DNA of 64,000 nt from Collimonas humicola (GCF_018304945.1 NZ_JAGQEE010000001.1:806001-870000); one strand, 5' to 3'; counted from the first letter of the stretch, positions 34,686-44,932 are shown. Numbers and translations are program-made. Notes: generated by a model from the letters alone, not told the origin.

Positions 34686-37600
34686 CCGTTCTCACAATAT
34701 TGTCAGGCAGCTTGACTCCGCCGCCCGTGATCTTCAATTCCACACCGTTCATGCCGTCTCCGATTTTATTGTTCGGCGGCTGGATGTTGAACTGCACCAG
34801 GTCGAGCGCAGCCAGGTTGATGCCCGCGTGCGACGGAGCAAAAACCGAATCCAGGGCGGTGATCACGTTCTGCACCGGGACGGGCGCCGCACCCGGCTTC
34901 AGAGTCAGCGCGGTGGCGTTCCCTGCCGCTTGCACGAACACATAGTTCATCGCGCTCAGGCCGCCGCCGTCAATCGCATACAGCCCGGGCTGGCTGGTCG
35001 GCTGGGCATTGGTTGTCCAGGCCAGGTTGCCAGTCGTAGCATTGTCCAGCGTGTCGCCGCCCACCAGGCCGCTCAGGGTTCCGCTCAGGCCGGATGGCGT
35101 TTGACCGGCAATGCCGCTTGCCGGGGCGGCATTATAGGTAAGCGTCGCCGGCGTAATATTGGCGCTGGTCGTCGTCGTCCCGCTCACCGTATAGTTCCCG
35201 GCGTCGGCGCCGCTTGCGCTGATGCCCGCCACCGTCACGGTCTTGCCGGCGCCGGCATTCTTGTCGGCGAAGTTGGCGGAGGTGTCGCTGAACGTCACCG
35301 CATCGCCGGCCAGTCCGCCGCTGAGCGTCACCGTAGCCGTCGTATTGCCGTCATAGGTTTTGTTGGCGCCGATGGCGGCAACGGTGATGGCCAGCGGCGT
35401 GATATCGGCAGTGGCGGATGCGGTGGTATTGCTGACCACATAGTTGCCGGCATCGGCCCCGCTTGCGCTGATGCCTGAAATGGCGATCGTCTTGCCGGTG
35501 CCTGCATTTTTGTCGCCAAAATTTGCCGAAGTATCGGTGAAGGTCACCTTATCGCCGCCTATCAGGCCGCCGCCGGTCAATATCGCCGAACCGGAAATCG
35601 TTGCATCATAGACCTTGCTGACGCCGCTCGCAGTGACGGTGACCGACTGCCGGTTGACCGTATAGTCGCCGGTAATGCTGCCCAGTATGTAGTTGCTGGC
35701 ATCGGCGCCGCCCAAGGCGCCATTCGCCGATTCAATGCCGATATGGGTGCCGGCAGTCAGGTGGCCGCTGCTGCTGGTAAGCCCAGCCGTATTCACCGAA
35801 ACGCCGGGTGCGCTGACAAGGTCTCCCGAGATGACATTCGATATGCTGAGTGCGCCTGGCGCCAGCGCCGCACCGTAAGTCGAGCTGCCGGCGGCAATCG
35901 AACCGGCCAGCGCCAGCGGACTGACAGTGTAGTTGCCCGTTGGGCCGGTGAACGTGTAGTTGCCGGCATCGGCTCCGCTCAGGGCGCTGACCGATTCGAT
36001 GCCGTTATGCGTTCCGACAATCAGGTGTCCGCTGCTGCTGGTCAGGCCGGTCGTGTTGACCGCGACCGTCGCCGTGCCCAGCACGTCGCCTGTCACGGCA
36101 TTGGTGAAGCTCGCCGCACCCGGCGCCAAGACAGCGCCATAGATCGAACTGCCGGCGCCGATCGAACCGGTCAACGCCAGCTGGCTGACGGCATAGTCGC
36201 CGGTTGGCGCGGCAAAGGTGTAATTGCCGGCATCCGCCCCGCTCAGCGCGCTGACCGATTCAATGCCGGTGTGGGTGCCGGCGATCAGGTGTCCGCTGCT
36301 GCTGGTCAGGCCGCTGGTGTTGACTGCAACCGTGGCCGTGCCCAGCACGTCGCCTGTCACGGCATTGGTGAAGCTCACCGCACCCGGCGTCAATGCCGAA
36401 CCGTAGGTTGAGCTGCCCGCCCCTATTGACCCCGTCAAGGCCAACGGACTCACGGTGTAGTTGCCGGTGGCGCCGGCAAAGGTGTAATTGCCCGCGTCCG
36501 CTCCGCCCAGGGTAGTGCCTACCGATTCGATACCGTTATGCGTACCGGCCGTCAAGTGGCCGCTGCTGCTGGTCAGGCCGGTGGTGTTTACCGCGACGGC
36601 GCCAGGCGTGACAAGGTCGCCGCTCACGACATTGGTGAAACTTGCTGCGCCCGGCGCCAGGACCGAGCCGTAGACCGAGCTGCCCGCCGCAACCGCGCCG
36701 GTCAAGGCCAACTGGGCGACGGTATAGTCGCCGCTGGCGCCGGCAAAGGTGTAGTTGCCGGCGTCCGCGCCGCCCAAGGCAGCGCCGACCGATTCGATGC
36801 CGGTATGGGTTCCGGCAATCAGGTGGCCGCTGCTGCTGGTCAGGCCAACCGTATTCACCGTGACGGCCCCAGGCGTGACCAGATCACCGCTCACGGCGTT
36901 GGTGAAATTCGCCGCGCCGGGAACCAGTGCAGAGCCGTAGGTCGAGCTGCCCGCGCCAACCGTAGCGCTCAACGCCAGCGGACTGACGGTGTAGTTGCCC
37001 GTGACCCCGGTAAATGTGTAGTTGCCGGCGTCGGCTCCGCTCAAGGCGCTAACCGATTCAATGCCGTTATGCGTGCCAGCCGTCAGGTGCCCGCTGCTGC
37101 TGGTCAGGCCCGCCGTGTTGATGGCAATCGTCGCCGTACCCAGCGCATCGCCCGACACGGCGTTGGTGAAATTCGCAGCGCCCGGGACCAGGGCCGCCCC
37201 GTAGGTCGAGCTGCCCGCCGCAACCGTGCCGGTCAAGGCCAACTGGGCGACGGTATAGTCGCCTGTAGCGCCGGCAAAGGTATAGTTGCCCGCGTCCGCG
37301 CCGCCCAGAACAGTGCCCACCGATTCGATGCCGGTGTGGCTGCCGGCAACCAGGTGGCCGCTGCTGCTGGTCAGCCCGGTCGTATTCACCGTGACTGCAC
37401 CGGGAGTGACCAGATCGCCGCTCACGGCGTTGGTGAAATTCACCGCACCCGGCGCCAGGGTCGAGCCGTAGGTCGAGCTGCCCGCCGCAAGCGTGCCGTT
37501 CAACGCCAGCTGGTTGACGCTGTAGTCGCCTGTGACCCCGGTAAATGTGTAGTTGCCGGCATCGGCCCCGCTCAGCGCGCTGACCGATTCGATGCCGCTG

Positions 37601-40600
37601 TGGGTGCCTGCGACCAAGTGTCCGCTGCTGCTGGTCTGGCCCGTAGTGTTGACGCCAACCGTGGCCGTACCCAGCGCATCGCCCGACACCGCATTGGTGA
37701 AGTTAGCCGCACCCGGAACCAAGGCCGAGCCGTAGGTCGAGCTGCCGGTCGCTATCGAACCGGTCAGGGCCAGAGGCGTCACGGTGTAGTTGCCGGTCGG
37801 CCCGGCAAATGTATAGTTGCCGGCGTCTGCACCGCTCAGCGCGCTGACCGATTCAATACCGTTATGCGTGCCGGCAATCAGGTGCCCGCTGCTGCTGGTA
37901 AGTCCAGTCGTGTCGATCGCAACCGTCGCCGTACCTAGCGCATCGCCCGCCACTGCATTGGTGAAACTCGCCGCCCCTGGGACCAGAGCGGCGCCATAGG
38001 TCGAACTGCCGGTGGCAATCGCGCCGGTCAGCGCCAGCTGGCTGACGGTATAGTCGCCGCTTGGTCCGGTAAACGTGTAATTGCCGGCATCGGCGCCGCT
38101 CAGCGCACTGACCGATTCGATGCCGGTGTGGGTGCCGGCAATCAGATGGCCGCTGCTGCTGGTCAGGCCCGTGGTATTAACGCCAACCGTGGCCGTGCCC
38201 AGCACATCGCCTGTCACCACATTGGTGAAGTTCGCCACACCCGGCGCCAGCGCCGCACCGTAGGTCGAACTGCCGGCGCCGATCGAACCGGTCAGCGCCA
38301 ACTGGTTGACGACGTAGTTGCCTGTAATCCCGGTAAATGTGTAGTTGCCGGCATCGGCCCCGCTCAAGGCGCTGACTGTTTCAATGCCGTTATGCGTTCC
38401 CGCAATCAAATGCCCGCTGCTGCTGGTCAGGCCGGTGGTGTTGACGCCAACCGTGGCCGTGCCCAGCACGTCGCCTGTCACGGCATTGGTGAAGCTCACC
38501 GCGCCCGGTGTCAACGCCGAACCGTAGATCGAGCTGCCCACCCCTATTGACCCCGTCAAGGCCAACGGACTCACGGTGTAGTTGCCGGTGGCGCCAGCAA
38601 AGGTGTAGTTGCCTGCGTCCGCTCCACCCAAGGCAGTGCCCACCGATTCGATGCCGTTATGCGTGCCGGCAGTCAAATTCCCGCTGCTGCTGGTCAGGCC
38701 GGTCGTATTCACCGTGACGGCGCCAGGTGTGATCAGGTCGCCGCTCACGGCATTCGTGAAACTGGCCGCCCCTGGCGCCAGCGCCGCACCGTAGACCGAG
38801 CTGCCCGCCGCAACCGCGCCGGTCAAGGCCAGTTGGCTGACGGTATAGTCGCCAGTGGCGCCGGCAAAGGTGTAGTTGCCGGCGTCCGCGCCACCCAGAA
38901 CAGTGCCCACCGATTCGATGCCGGTATGGGTTCCGGCAACCAGGTGGCCGCTGCTGCTGGTCAGCCCGGTCGTATTCACCGTGACGGCCCCAGGCGTGAC
39001 CAGATCACCGCTCACGGCGTTGGTGAAATTCACCGCGCCTGGCGCCAGGGTCGAGCCGTAGGTCGAACTGCCCGCCGCAAGCGTGCCGTTCAAGGCCAGC
39101 TGGTTGACGTTGTAGTTGCCCGTGACCCCGGTAAATGTGTAGTTGCCGGCATCGGCTCCGCTCAAGGCGCTGACCGTTTCAATGCCGTTATGCGTGCCGG
39201 CAATCAGATGACCGCTGCTGCTGGTCAGGCCGGTGGTGTTGACGCCAACCGTGGCCGTGCCCAGCACATCGCCTGTCACTGCATTGGTGAAGTTCGCCGC
39301 GCCCGGCGCCAGCACCGAACCATAGGTCGAACTGCCAGCCCCGATGCTGCCGGTTAACGCCAACGGGCTCACGGTGTAGTTGCCGGTGGCGCCGGCAAAG
39401 GTATAGTTGCCCGCGTCCGCTCCACCCAAGGCAGTGCCCACCGATTCGATGCCGTTATGCGTGCCGGCAGTCAAATTCCCGCTGCTGCTGGTCAGTCCAG
39501 CCGTATTCACGGTGACAGCGCCCGGCGTGACCACGTCGCCGCTCAAGGCGTTGGTGAAATTCACCGCGCCCGGCGCCAGGGTTGAACCGTAGGTCGAGCT
39601 GCCGGCGCCAACCGTAGCGCTCAAGGCCAGCTGATTGACGCTGTAGTCGCCTGTGACCCCGGTAAATGTGTAGTTGGCGGCATCGGCCCCGCTCAGCGCG
39701 CTGACCGATTCGATGCCGCTGTGGGTGCCTGCGACCAAGTGTCCGCTGCTGCTGGTCTGGCCCGTAGTGTTGACGCCAACCGTGGCCGTACCCAGCGCAT
39801 CGCCCGACACCGCATTGGTGAAGTTCGCCGCACCCGGAACCAGGGCCGAGCCGTAGGTCGAGCTGCCGGTCGCTATCGAACCGGTCAGGGCCAGAGGCGT
39901 CACGGTGTAGTTGCCGGTGGCGCCTGCAAAGGTGTAGTTGCTCGCGTCCGCCCCGTTCAAGACAGTCCCCACCGATTCGATGCCGTTATGCGTACCGGCC
40001 GTCAGGTGGCCGCTGCTGCTGGTCAGGCCCGTTGTATTCACGCTGACCGGCCCGGCCGTGACGACATGGCCGGCAACCATGTTGGTGAAAGTCACCGTAC
40101 CCGGCAGCAGGGCTGAACCATAGACAGAGCTGCCGGCGCTAAGCGTGCCGATGAGCGCCAGCGGATTGATCGTCAAAGTCCCGTTGACAAACGTCACGAT
40201 GTAACCCTGCTGGCCGGTGGAAGACAGGCCCGACGCCGTAATCGTGTAAGTGCCGGCATTGACCGCGGCCTGCGACGTTCCGCCATAACTGATGCTGCCC
40301 AGCAGGCCAACCGGCGTCCCGCCATACCTGTAGCCGTTGAGGCCGGTGTATGTGACGCCGTTGTTGCTGGCATAGGCCGCGCCGTTGAAAATGCTGGTGG
40401 CATTGTTGGCAGTGACGGTCAGCGCCGTCATGCCGGAAAGCAGCAGCGGGTAGCCGCCGGATATCAACCAGGTGTTGCTGAAATCCCATGCGGGGTTCAG
40501 ATTGCCGTTGGCCGCGGTGCTGGAGGTGAAGTTGGCCTGATTCTGCATGTTGGCAGTGGTCATGCCGGTGCCGGCGGCGGACGTGGCCTGGCCGGAGCTT

Positions 40601-43068
40601 GTCTTATCCCAGAAACTGCCGGTGACGGTGCCGGCGTTGTTGCCAACCAGCCCGCCAACCGAGGTCGAGCCGCCGCCGGCGCTGACGCTGCCTGTCGAAT
40701 AGCTGTCGGTGATCGTGCCGCCCAGGGCCCCGGCGCCGGCATTATTGCCTACCAGTCCGCCGACAAAGGAAGCGCCGGCGGCGCCTGTTACGCTGCCCGT
40801 TGCATAGCTGTTGCTGATCGCCGGGCTGCCGCCCGCACCGCCATAATTGTGGCCAACCAGGCCGCCGATGGCGCTGGTGCCGGAAACGGCGCCCGTCGCA
40901 TAGCTGTTGCTTATCGTCGACGGACCGGAAAAGCCATAATTGGATCCTAGCAAGCCGCCCACATAGGACGAGCCGCTCACGGTGCCGGTGGCATAGCTGT
41001 TGCTGATCACGCTGACGGCGCTGCCGCCGCCGTAGCTGTATCCGATCAATCCACCGACATAATTGCTGGTTCCGGTGACATTCCCGGTGGCATAGCTATA
41101 GCTGACGGTGCCCCCCTGCAGGCCGCCGAGCAAACCGCCGACGTTGCTTGCCGCAGCCCCGGCATTGAGCGTTCCGCCAGCATAACTTCTGGTGATCGTG
41201 CCGCCGGAGTTTTCACCCACCAAGCCGCCGATAAAAGTCGCATTGCTGCTGGCGCTCACCGTGGCGGTTGAAAAGCTGTTGCTGATTTTCCCGAAATTCT
41301 GTCCCACCAATGCGCCGGTGTAGTTCGAGGAGGTGACTGCCACGCTCCCGCCCAGCAGCCCCACGTTGCGGACCACGCCAGCCGCACCCACCGCGCCGAT
41401 CATGCCGATGCCGACAAGCGAACCGTCATTGATCGTCAGGCCGCTGACAGTATGGCCCAGGCCGTCGAAGACGCCGGAAAATTCCTGCGCCGGAGTCAAT
41501 ACCGTCACTCCTTTGCCGCCGATCGGCGTGAAGCCTGCGCCGCTGTTCCAAGCCGAAGTGGCGGCAGCGTTGATATCGCTGCCCAGCGCATAGTAGCCGG
41601 CGAGATTCCCTAGCGTCCCCTGCAAGGTGCCGTCGCCGCTGCTGGTGGCCGTACCCAGGGAGTTGATGACCGTATAGACATGATTGTTCATGGTCAGCAC
41701 GCCGCTGCCGCTGAAATTGACGCGGCCGTTAAATCCGGCGCTGCCCAAGGCGACATTGACATGGCCGCTGCCAGGCTCCAGGTCCAGGCTGGCGGATCCG
41801 CTTGCCGTCATCGTGGCGTTGATGTTCACATCGTTGCTGGCGTTCAGCGTCAGCTTGTGGCCGCTCCAGCTGACCGTGTCGTCGACGTTGATATTGCCGC
41901 TGGTGCCGGCGCCGCCGCTGGCCGAAGAAATCGTTACATTGCCCAAGCCCAATGCCGTATTGAGGGCGGCGCCGGTCTGGTCGCCGCCGCTGGGCGCAAT
42001 CGTGAAATCGGTAGGATCGATCAGCCAGGTGCCGGCCAGGCCCTGCGCCGCCGCAGTGGTGATCCGGGTGCTGCTGGCTACCTTGACGTTGGCTGCACTG
42101 GTTTCGATAAAGCCACCGTTGCCGCCGGCCGGCGCGCTGGCGTCGAGCGTGCCGCCGACATTGACGGTGCCTGCTGCCATGCCGCCCAGCAAAGTAATCG
42201 TGCCGCCGTGGTTTTCCACGGTGCGCGCTTCAATCACGCCGGTGTTGTTGACGACGCTGGCCAGCAACGCATCTTTTGCGCCCGCGCTCATGATCACCCG
42301 GCCGCCGTCGGCCCGGATCAGCCCGCCGTTTTCCGCCGCGCTGTTCAGCACGCTCTGGTCGACTTGCAGCTGCAGCAGGCTGTTGCCGCTGAATGTGAGG
42401 GTGACGGCGTTGCCGGCGCCGAGCGCCACCGCGCCCTGTTGCGCGCTGATCGTGCCCTGGTTGCTGACATGGTTGCCGAGCAAGGCGACGTAGCCGCCAT
42501 TGGCCGCCGTGATCGATCCCTGGTTGACCACGCTGCCCGGGCCGTTGCCGCTGAAAGTGCGGGCATTGCCGTTCAGGCTGGCGTCGCGCAGATCCAGGGT
42601 GGAAGCCACCAGCCCGCCGACATTGACCTGCGCGCCAGAGCCGAACAGGATGCCGTTCGGGTTGATCAGGAATACCTGGCCGTTGGCATTCAGATGGCCC
42701 AGGATCTGCGTGCCGTTGGTGTCGAATATGCGGTTGACGGCAATCGCGCTGACCGAAGGCTGCACGAAATTGACCGTTTCCTGGGGAGCGATGTTGAAGC
42801 CGCTCCAGTTCAAGGTGGCATTCTGGCTGGTCTGGCTGATCGTGGTGGTGGCGCCGGATTGGCGGATGCTGCCGCTACCCGCAACAACCTGCCCGCCGGT
42901 CGGCGCCGCCTGCGCGGCAACCGCCGTCAGCGACAATGCCGCCGCCACCAGTTTGCGGCGTCCGCCTTTGCCGCGTCCGCGCGTTGTTTCCGCTACTGCG
43001 ATCCAGCCGTTGGTCACTGTGCTCCAGACCAGGCGATAGATGTGGTTCATAGATCCGTGGCGTTTCAT
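34678..43068 (-). CDS. Giant TpsA adhesin (FHA-type secretion domain, GLUG, MBG and YDG repeats)
   Basis: 2796-residue exoprotein. The N-terminus is an extended signal peptide region (NHIYRLVWSTVTNGWIAVAE). The TPS secretion domain follows (about 55-300) with FLINPNGILFGSGAQVNVGG. Residues about 580-830 hold GLUG repeats of the form NSYATGTVSGSSYVGGLLGS. One divergent MBG-like unit is near 885-970. Seventeen tandem 88/89-residue MBG-type repeats occupy about 970-2470. Two YDG units (e.g. GSAILTGGGLIGGDKVTFTD) lie at 2473-2643, and a last MBG-like unit precedes the C-terminus. No cysteine or anchor motif is seen at the end, so it may be released or held by its C-terminus. The start at 43068 has GAGGAA upstream. 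Confidence 0.93.
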   Translation of the reverse strand: MKRHGSMNHIYRLVWSTVTNGWIAVAETTRGRGKGGRRKLVAAALSLTAVAAQAAPTGGQVVAGSGSIRQSGATTTISQTSQNATLNWSGFNIAPQETVNFVQPSVSAIAVNRIFDTNGTQILGHLNANGQVFLINPNGILFGSGAQVNVGGLVASTLDLRDASLNGNARTFSGNGPGSVVNQGSITAANGGYVALLGNHVSNQGTISAQQGAVALGAGNAVTLTFSGNSLLQLQVDQSVLNSAAENGGLIRADGGRVIMSAGAKDALLASVVNNTGVIEARTVENHGGTITLLGGMAAGTVNVGGTLDASAPAGGNGGFIETSAANVKVASSTRITTAAAQGLAGTWLIDPTDFTIAPSGGDQTGAALNTALGLGNVTISSASGGAGTSGNINVDDTVSWSGHKLTLNASNDVNINATMTASGSASLDLEPGSGHVNVALGSAGFNGRVNFSGSGVLTMNNHVYTVINSLGTATSSGDGTLQGTLGNLAGYYALGSDINAAATSAWNSGAGFTPIGGKGVTVLTPAQEFSGVFDGLGHTVSGLTINDGSLVGIGMIGAVGAAGVVRNVGLLGGSVAVTSSNYTGALVGQNFGKISNSFSTATVSASSNATFIGGLVGENSGGTITRSYAGGTLNAGAAASNVGGLLGGLQGGTVSYSYATGNVTGTSNYVGGLIGYSYGGGSAVSVISNSYATGTVSGSSYVGGLLGSNYGFSGPSTISNSYATGAVSGTSAIGGLVGHNYGGAGGSPAISNSYATGSVTGAAGASFVGGLVGNNAGAGALGGTITDSYSTGSVSAGGGSTSVGGLVGNNAGTVTGSFWDKTSSGQATSAAGTGMTTANMQNQANFTSSTAANGNLNPAWDFSNTWLISGGYPLLLSGMTALTVTANNATSIFNGAAYASNNGVTYTGLNGYRYGGTPVGLLGSISYGGTSQAAVNAGTYTITASGLSSTGQQGYIVTFVNGTLTINPLALIGTLSAGSSVYGSALLPGTVTFTNMVAGHVVTAGPVSVNTTGLTSSSGHLTAGTHNGIESVGTVLNGADASNYTFAGATGNYTVTPLALTGSIATGSSTYGSALVPGAANFTNAVSGDALGTATVGVNTTGQTSSSGHLVAGTHSGIESVSALSGADAANYTFTGVTGDYSVNQLALSATVGAGSSTYGSTLAPGAVNFTNALSGDVVTPGAVTVNTAGLTSSSGNLTAGTHNGIESVGTALGGADAGNYTFAGATGNYTVSPLALTGSIGAGSSTYGSVLAPGAANFTNAVTGDVLGTATVGVNTTGLTSSSGHLIAGTHNGIETVSALSGADAGNYTFTGVTGNYNVNQLALNGTLAAGSSTYGSTLAPGAVNFTNAVSGDLVTPGAVTVNTTGLTSSSGHLVAGTHTGIESVGTVLGGADAGNYTFAGATGDYTVSQLALTGAVAAGSSVYGAALAPGAASFTNAVSGDLITPGAVTVNTTGLTSSSGNLTAGTHNGIESVGTALGGADAGNYTFAGATGNYTVSPLALTGSIGVGSSIYGSALTPGAVSFTNAVTGDVLGTATVGVNTTGLTSSSGHLIAGTHNGIETVSALSGADAGNYTFTGITGNYVVNQLALTGSIGAGSSTYGAALAPGVANFTNVVTGDVLGTATVGVNTTGLTSSSGHLIAGTHTGIESVSALSGADAGNYTFTGPSGDYTVSQLALTGAIATGSSTYGAALVPGAASFTNAVAGDALGTATVAIDTTGLTSSSGHLIAGTHNGIESVSALSGADAGNYTFAGPTGNYTVTPLALTGSIATGSSTYGSALVPGAANFTNAVSGDALGTATVGVNTTGQTSSSGHLVAGTHSGIESVSALSGADAGNYTFTGVTGDYSVNQLALNGTLAAGSSTYGSTLAPGAVNFTNAVSGDLVTPGAVTVNTTGLTSSSGHLVAGSHTGIESVGTVLGGADAGNYTFAGATGDYTVAQLALTGTVAAGSSTYGAALVPGAANFTNAVSGDALGTATIAINTAGLTSSSGHLTAGTHNGIESVSALSGADAGNYTFTGVTGNYTVSPLALSATVGAGSSTYGSALVPGAANFTNAVSGDLVTPGAVTVNTVGLTSSSGHLIAGTHTGIESVGAALGGADAGNYTFAGASGDYTVAQLALTGAVAAGSSVYGSVLAPGAASFTNVVSGDLVTPGAVAVNTTGLTSSSGHLTAGTHNGIESVGTTLGGADAGNYTFAGATGNYTVSPLALTGSIGAGSSTYGSALTPGAVSFTNAVTGDVLGTATVAVNTSGLTSSSGHLIAGTHTGIESVSALSGADAGNYTFAAPTGDYAVSQLALTGSIGAGSSIYGAVLAPGAASFTNAVTGDVLGTATVAVNTTGLTSSSGHLIVGTHNGIESVSALSGADAGNYTFTGPTGNYTVSPLALAGSIAAGSSTYGAALAPGALSISNVISGDLVSAPGVSVNTAGLTSSSGHLTAGTHIGIESANGALGGADASNYILGSITGDYTVNRQSVTVTASGVSKVYDATISGSAILTGGGLIGGDKVTFTDTSANFGDKNAGTGKTIAISGISASGADAGNYVVSNTTASATADITPLAITVAAIGANKTYDGNTTATVTLSGGLAGDAVTFSDTSANFADKNAGAGKTVTVAGISASGADAGNYTVSGTTTTSANITPATLTYNAAPASGIAGQTPSGLSGTLSGLVGGDTLDNATTGNLAWTTNAQPTSQPGLYAIDGGGLSAMNYVFVQAAGNATALTLKPGAAPVPVQNVITALDSVFAPSHAGINLAALDLVQFNIQPPNNKIGDGMNGVELKITGGGVKLPDNIVRTDE
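35640..40160 (-). repeat. 17 tandem 264/267-nt repeats inside tpsA
   Basis: Seventeen consecutive units, each starting near AL.G....GSS.YG and ending near GNYTV. Two classes are clear: an 89-residue class with VTPGAVTVNTTGL...SVGTALGG (8 units) and an 88-residue class with LGTATVGVNTTGL...SVSALSG (9 units). From the N-terminal end the order is A B A B A A B B B B A B A A B B A. Neighbouring and distant units are nearly identical at DNA level, which favours unequal recombination and complicates short-read assembly. Confidence 0.92.
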
Positions 43069-43639
43069 GGGATGATTTCCTCATTGAACCTGCACTTCTC
43101 GACCAAACAATGCGCGCGGCTTGCCAAGACATGATCGGCCGCCCACCTGCTCCTCGCTTCAACAAACCGTGCGGCATCGACGCCGCGCATTCGTCATGCA
43201 GAAACTATGCTTGCGCTGCCCGACGCCGGAAAACAGCAGTACGGCTGGGCAGATCTTCAAGTAAATCGTATTACAACGACAACGGATTCAAAGGGGTGCG
43301 ACTGGCGCAAGGCGCGCCAAAATGAGAGCTGACATTCAGACAATGTCAAGCTGGGGGGACTTAGCTGGTTTCCCTATCCAACTTTCTTTTAAGCAAAATA
43401 TTAACCAAGTGAATGTGTTACACGCAAGCTAATTGTTACTCTTAATTGTATTTTATTGTTTCTGTGGGATTTTGGCGTCGGATGGCTGCATGCGGTGAGC
43501 CTGCGGCGACTTTTTTGAAGCAAGTATTGCCGAATACTATTGCCCAATTCCGGTTTTCCTGTTCAACTTCGGCTTGCTGCAGGTTAACATTCAGCAACCC
43601 GATACGTACAAAAGCAGGCTACTCACTGAAGGAAATGCG
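43069..43639. promoter_or_regulatory. Divergent regulatory region between tpsA and the tail-collar genes
   Basis: A 571-nt gap with no credible gene. The inverted repeat TGACATT-CAGAC-AATGTCA lies at 43330-43348, and its complement contains TTGACA. Sequence from about 43370 to 43460 is markedly AT-rich, unlike the surroundings. Promoters for both the leftward adhesin operon and the rightward tail-collar genes must lie here. Confidence 0.6.
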
Positions 43640-44230
43640 ATGAACATATTTCTCGGTAGCATCATGACTTTCGGTTTTCAGTTCAATCCCAGCGGCTGGC
43701 AGCAATGCAACGGTCAAACGCTCGGCATCAGTCAAAATTCAGCCTTATTCGCCTTGCTGGGCACCACCTTTGGCGGTGACGGCGTACAAACCTTTCTATT
43801 GCCGAATTTGCAAGGAAGAATGCCGCTTTGCCAAGGCAACGGAGCCGGTTTGAGCCCGCGTGTGATCGGTGAGTTGTCCGGCAACGAAAACATCTCGATC
43901 GGAATCAGCAACCTGCCGGCCCACACCCACACCGCCACCTTTACTCCTTCGGGCAGCAGCGGCTACACGGTATCGGGCAACACGGCTGGAAATCAGCTGG
44001 TGCCCTCCGCGACCAACAACATCCTGTCAGGATCGCCGGCCGGCATCACAGCCGCGGCGATCTGGAGCGCGGCGCCAGCGACGATTCCCCTGGGCGGCAG
44101 CGGCGGCGGTTCCGGCGGCACGGTAAGCAACGCCCTCACCGGCAACAGCCTGCCCGCAGCGATCATGAATCCGTACCTGGCGCTGAACTTCAGCATTGCG
44201 TTGACGGGTATTTTCCCTTCACGCAACTAA
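43640..44230 (+). CDS. Tail-collar domain protein (microcystin-dependent protein MdpB-like), copy 1
   Basis: 196-residue protein with a phage Tail_Collar domain at its N-terminus: GSIMTFGFQFNPSGWQQCNG, ALLGTTFGGDGVQTFLLPNL and QGRMPLCQGNGAGL. The middle has the SNLPAHTHTATF histidine motif, then a Gly/Ser-rich linker, and the protein ends MNPYLALNFSIALTGIFPSRN-like (last residues SRN). GAAGGAA precedes the ATG. No signal peptide is seen. Such proteins occur in many bacteria outside prophages, usually in tandem, and their function is not established. No other phage gene is present here. Confidence 0.88.
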   Translation: MNIFLGSIMTFGFQFNPSGWQQCNGQTLGISQNSALFALLGTTFGGDGVQTFLLPNLQGRMPLCQGNGAGLSPRVIGELSGNENISIGISNLPAHTHTATFTPSGSSGYTVSGNTAGNQLVPSATNNILSGSPAGITAAAIWSAAPATIPLGGSGGGSGGTVSNALTGNSLPAAIMNPYLALNFSIALTGIFPSRN

Positions 44231-44319
44231 CAATCGCCGCAGCAGAAATCACCACGCGTCAAACCGCAATAACACCGGTCCTTAGTCCTTAAACCGCAGC
44301 ATTTACAAGGGAGATTTCC

Positions 44320-44910
44320 ATGGAAGCATTTCTCGGCAGCATAATGACTTTCGGTTTTCAATTTAATCCCAGCGGCTGGCAGCTATGCAACGGCCAGACG
44401 CTCGCCATTCAGCAATATGCAGCCCTATTCTCGCTGCTGGGCACCAACTATGGCGGCAACGGTACGCAAAATTTCCAGCTGCCGAATCTGCAAGGACGGG
44501 TGCCGATTGGCCAAGGCACCGGACTCGGCTTGACGCCGCGTGTGATCGGCGAAGCGTCCGGCACGGAAAACATTGAGATCTCCATCAGCAATCTGCCGTC
44601 CCATACCCACGTCGCCACGTTTACGCCGTCGGGCGGCAGCAGCTACATGGTGTCGACCAACACCAGCGGAAACCTGCTGGCGCCGACGGCGACCAACAAC
44701 ATCCTGTCCGGCTCGCCTGCCGGCCCGCAAGGCGCAGCGATCTGGGGTTCGGCCGCAGGCACCATTCCCCTGGGCGGCAGCAGCGGCAGTTCCGGCGGCA
44801 CCGTCACCAACGCCCTCACCGGCAGCAACGCACCCGTGGGCACCATGAACCCCTACCTGGCGCTGAATTTCAGCATCGCGCTGGTGGGTATTTTCCCGTC
44901 CCGTAACTAA
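44320..44910 (+). CDS. Tail-collar domain protein (MdpB-like), copy 2
   Basis: A tandem paralogue of the preceding gene, also 196 residues and collinear along its whole length, with GSIMTFGFQFNPSGWQLCNG, LLGTNYGGNGTQNFQLPNLQ and SNLPSHTHVATFTPSGG. The central Ser/Asn-rich part and the Gly/Ser linker differ most. AAGGGAG stands ahead of the ATG. A strong terminator follows. The pair most likely arose by tandem duplication followed by divergence. Confidence 0.88.
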   Translation: MEAFLGSIMTFGFQFNPSGWQLCNGQTLAIQQYAALFSLLGTNYGGNGTQNFQLPNLQGRVPIGQGTGLGLTPRVIGEASGTENIEISISNLPSHTHVATFTPSGGSSYMVSTNTSGNLLAPTATNNILSGSPAGPQGAAIWGSAAGTIPLGGSSGSSGGTVTNALTGSNAPVGTMNPYLALNFSIALVGIFPSRN

Positions 44911-44932
44911 CGACTAACGGGCCGCAACAGCG

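Noticed and set aside
35640-40160. Regularly spaced repeats resembling a CRISPR array at a coarse scale
   Set aside because: The unit is 264/267 nt, divisible by three, and entirely inside one reading frame with protein repeat structure. No 25-40 nt repeats with unique spacers exist.
36538-43134. Long open frames on the strand opposite tpsA (for example 36538-37938 and 41680-43134)
   Set aside because: They mirror the codon bias and repeat structure of the tpsA frame, have no ribosome-binding sites and encode Gln/Arg/His-rich low-complexity chains typical of antisense shadows.
43640-44910. Prophage or tailocin remnant
   Set aside because: Only the collar domain is present. No sheath, tube, baseplate, capsid, lysis or integrase genes and no attachment repeats were seen nearby.
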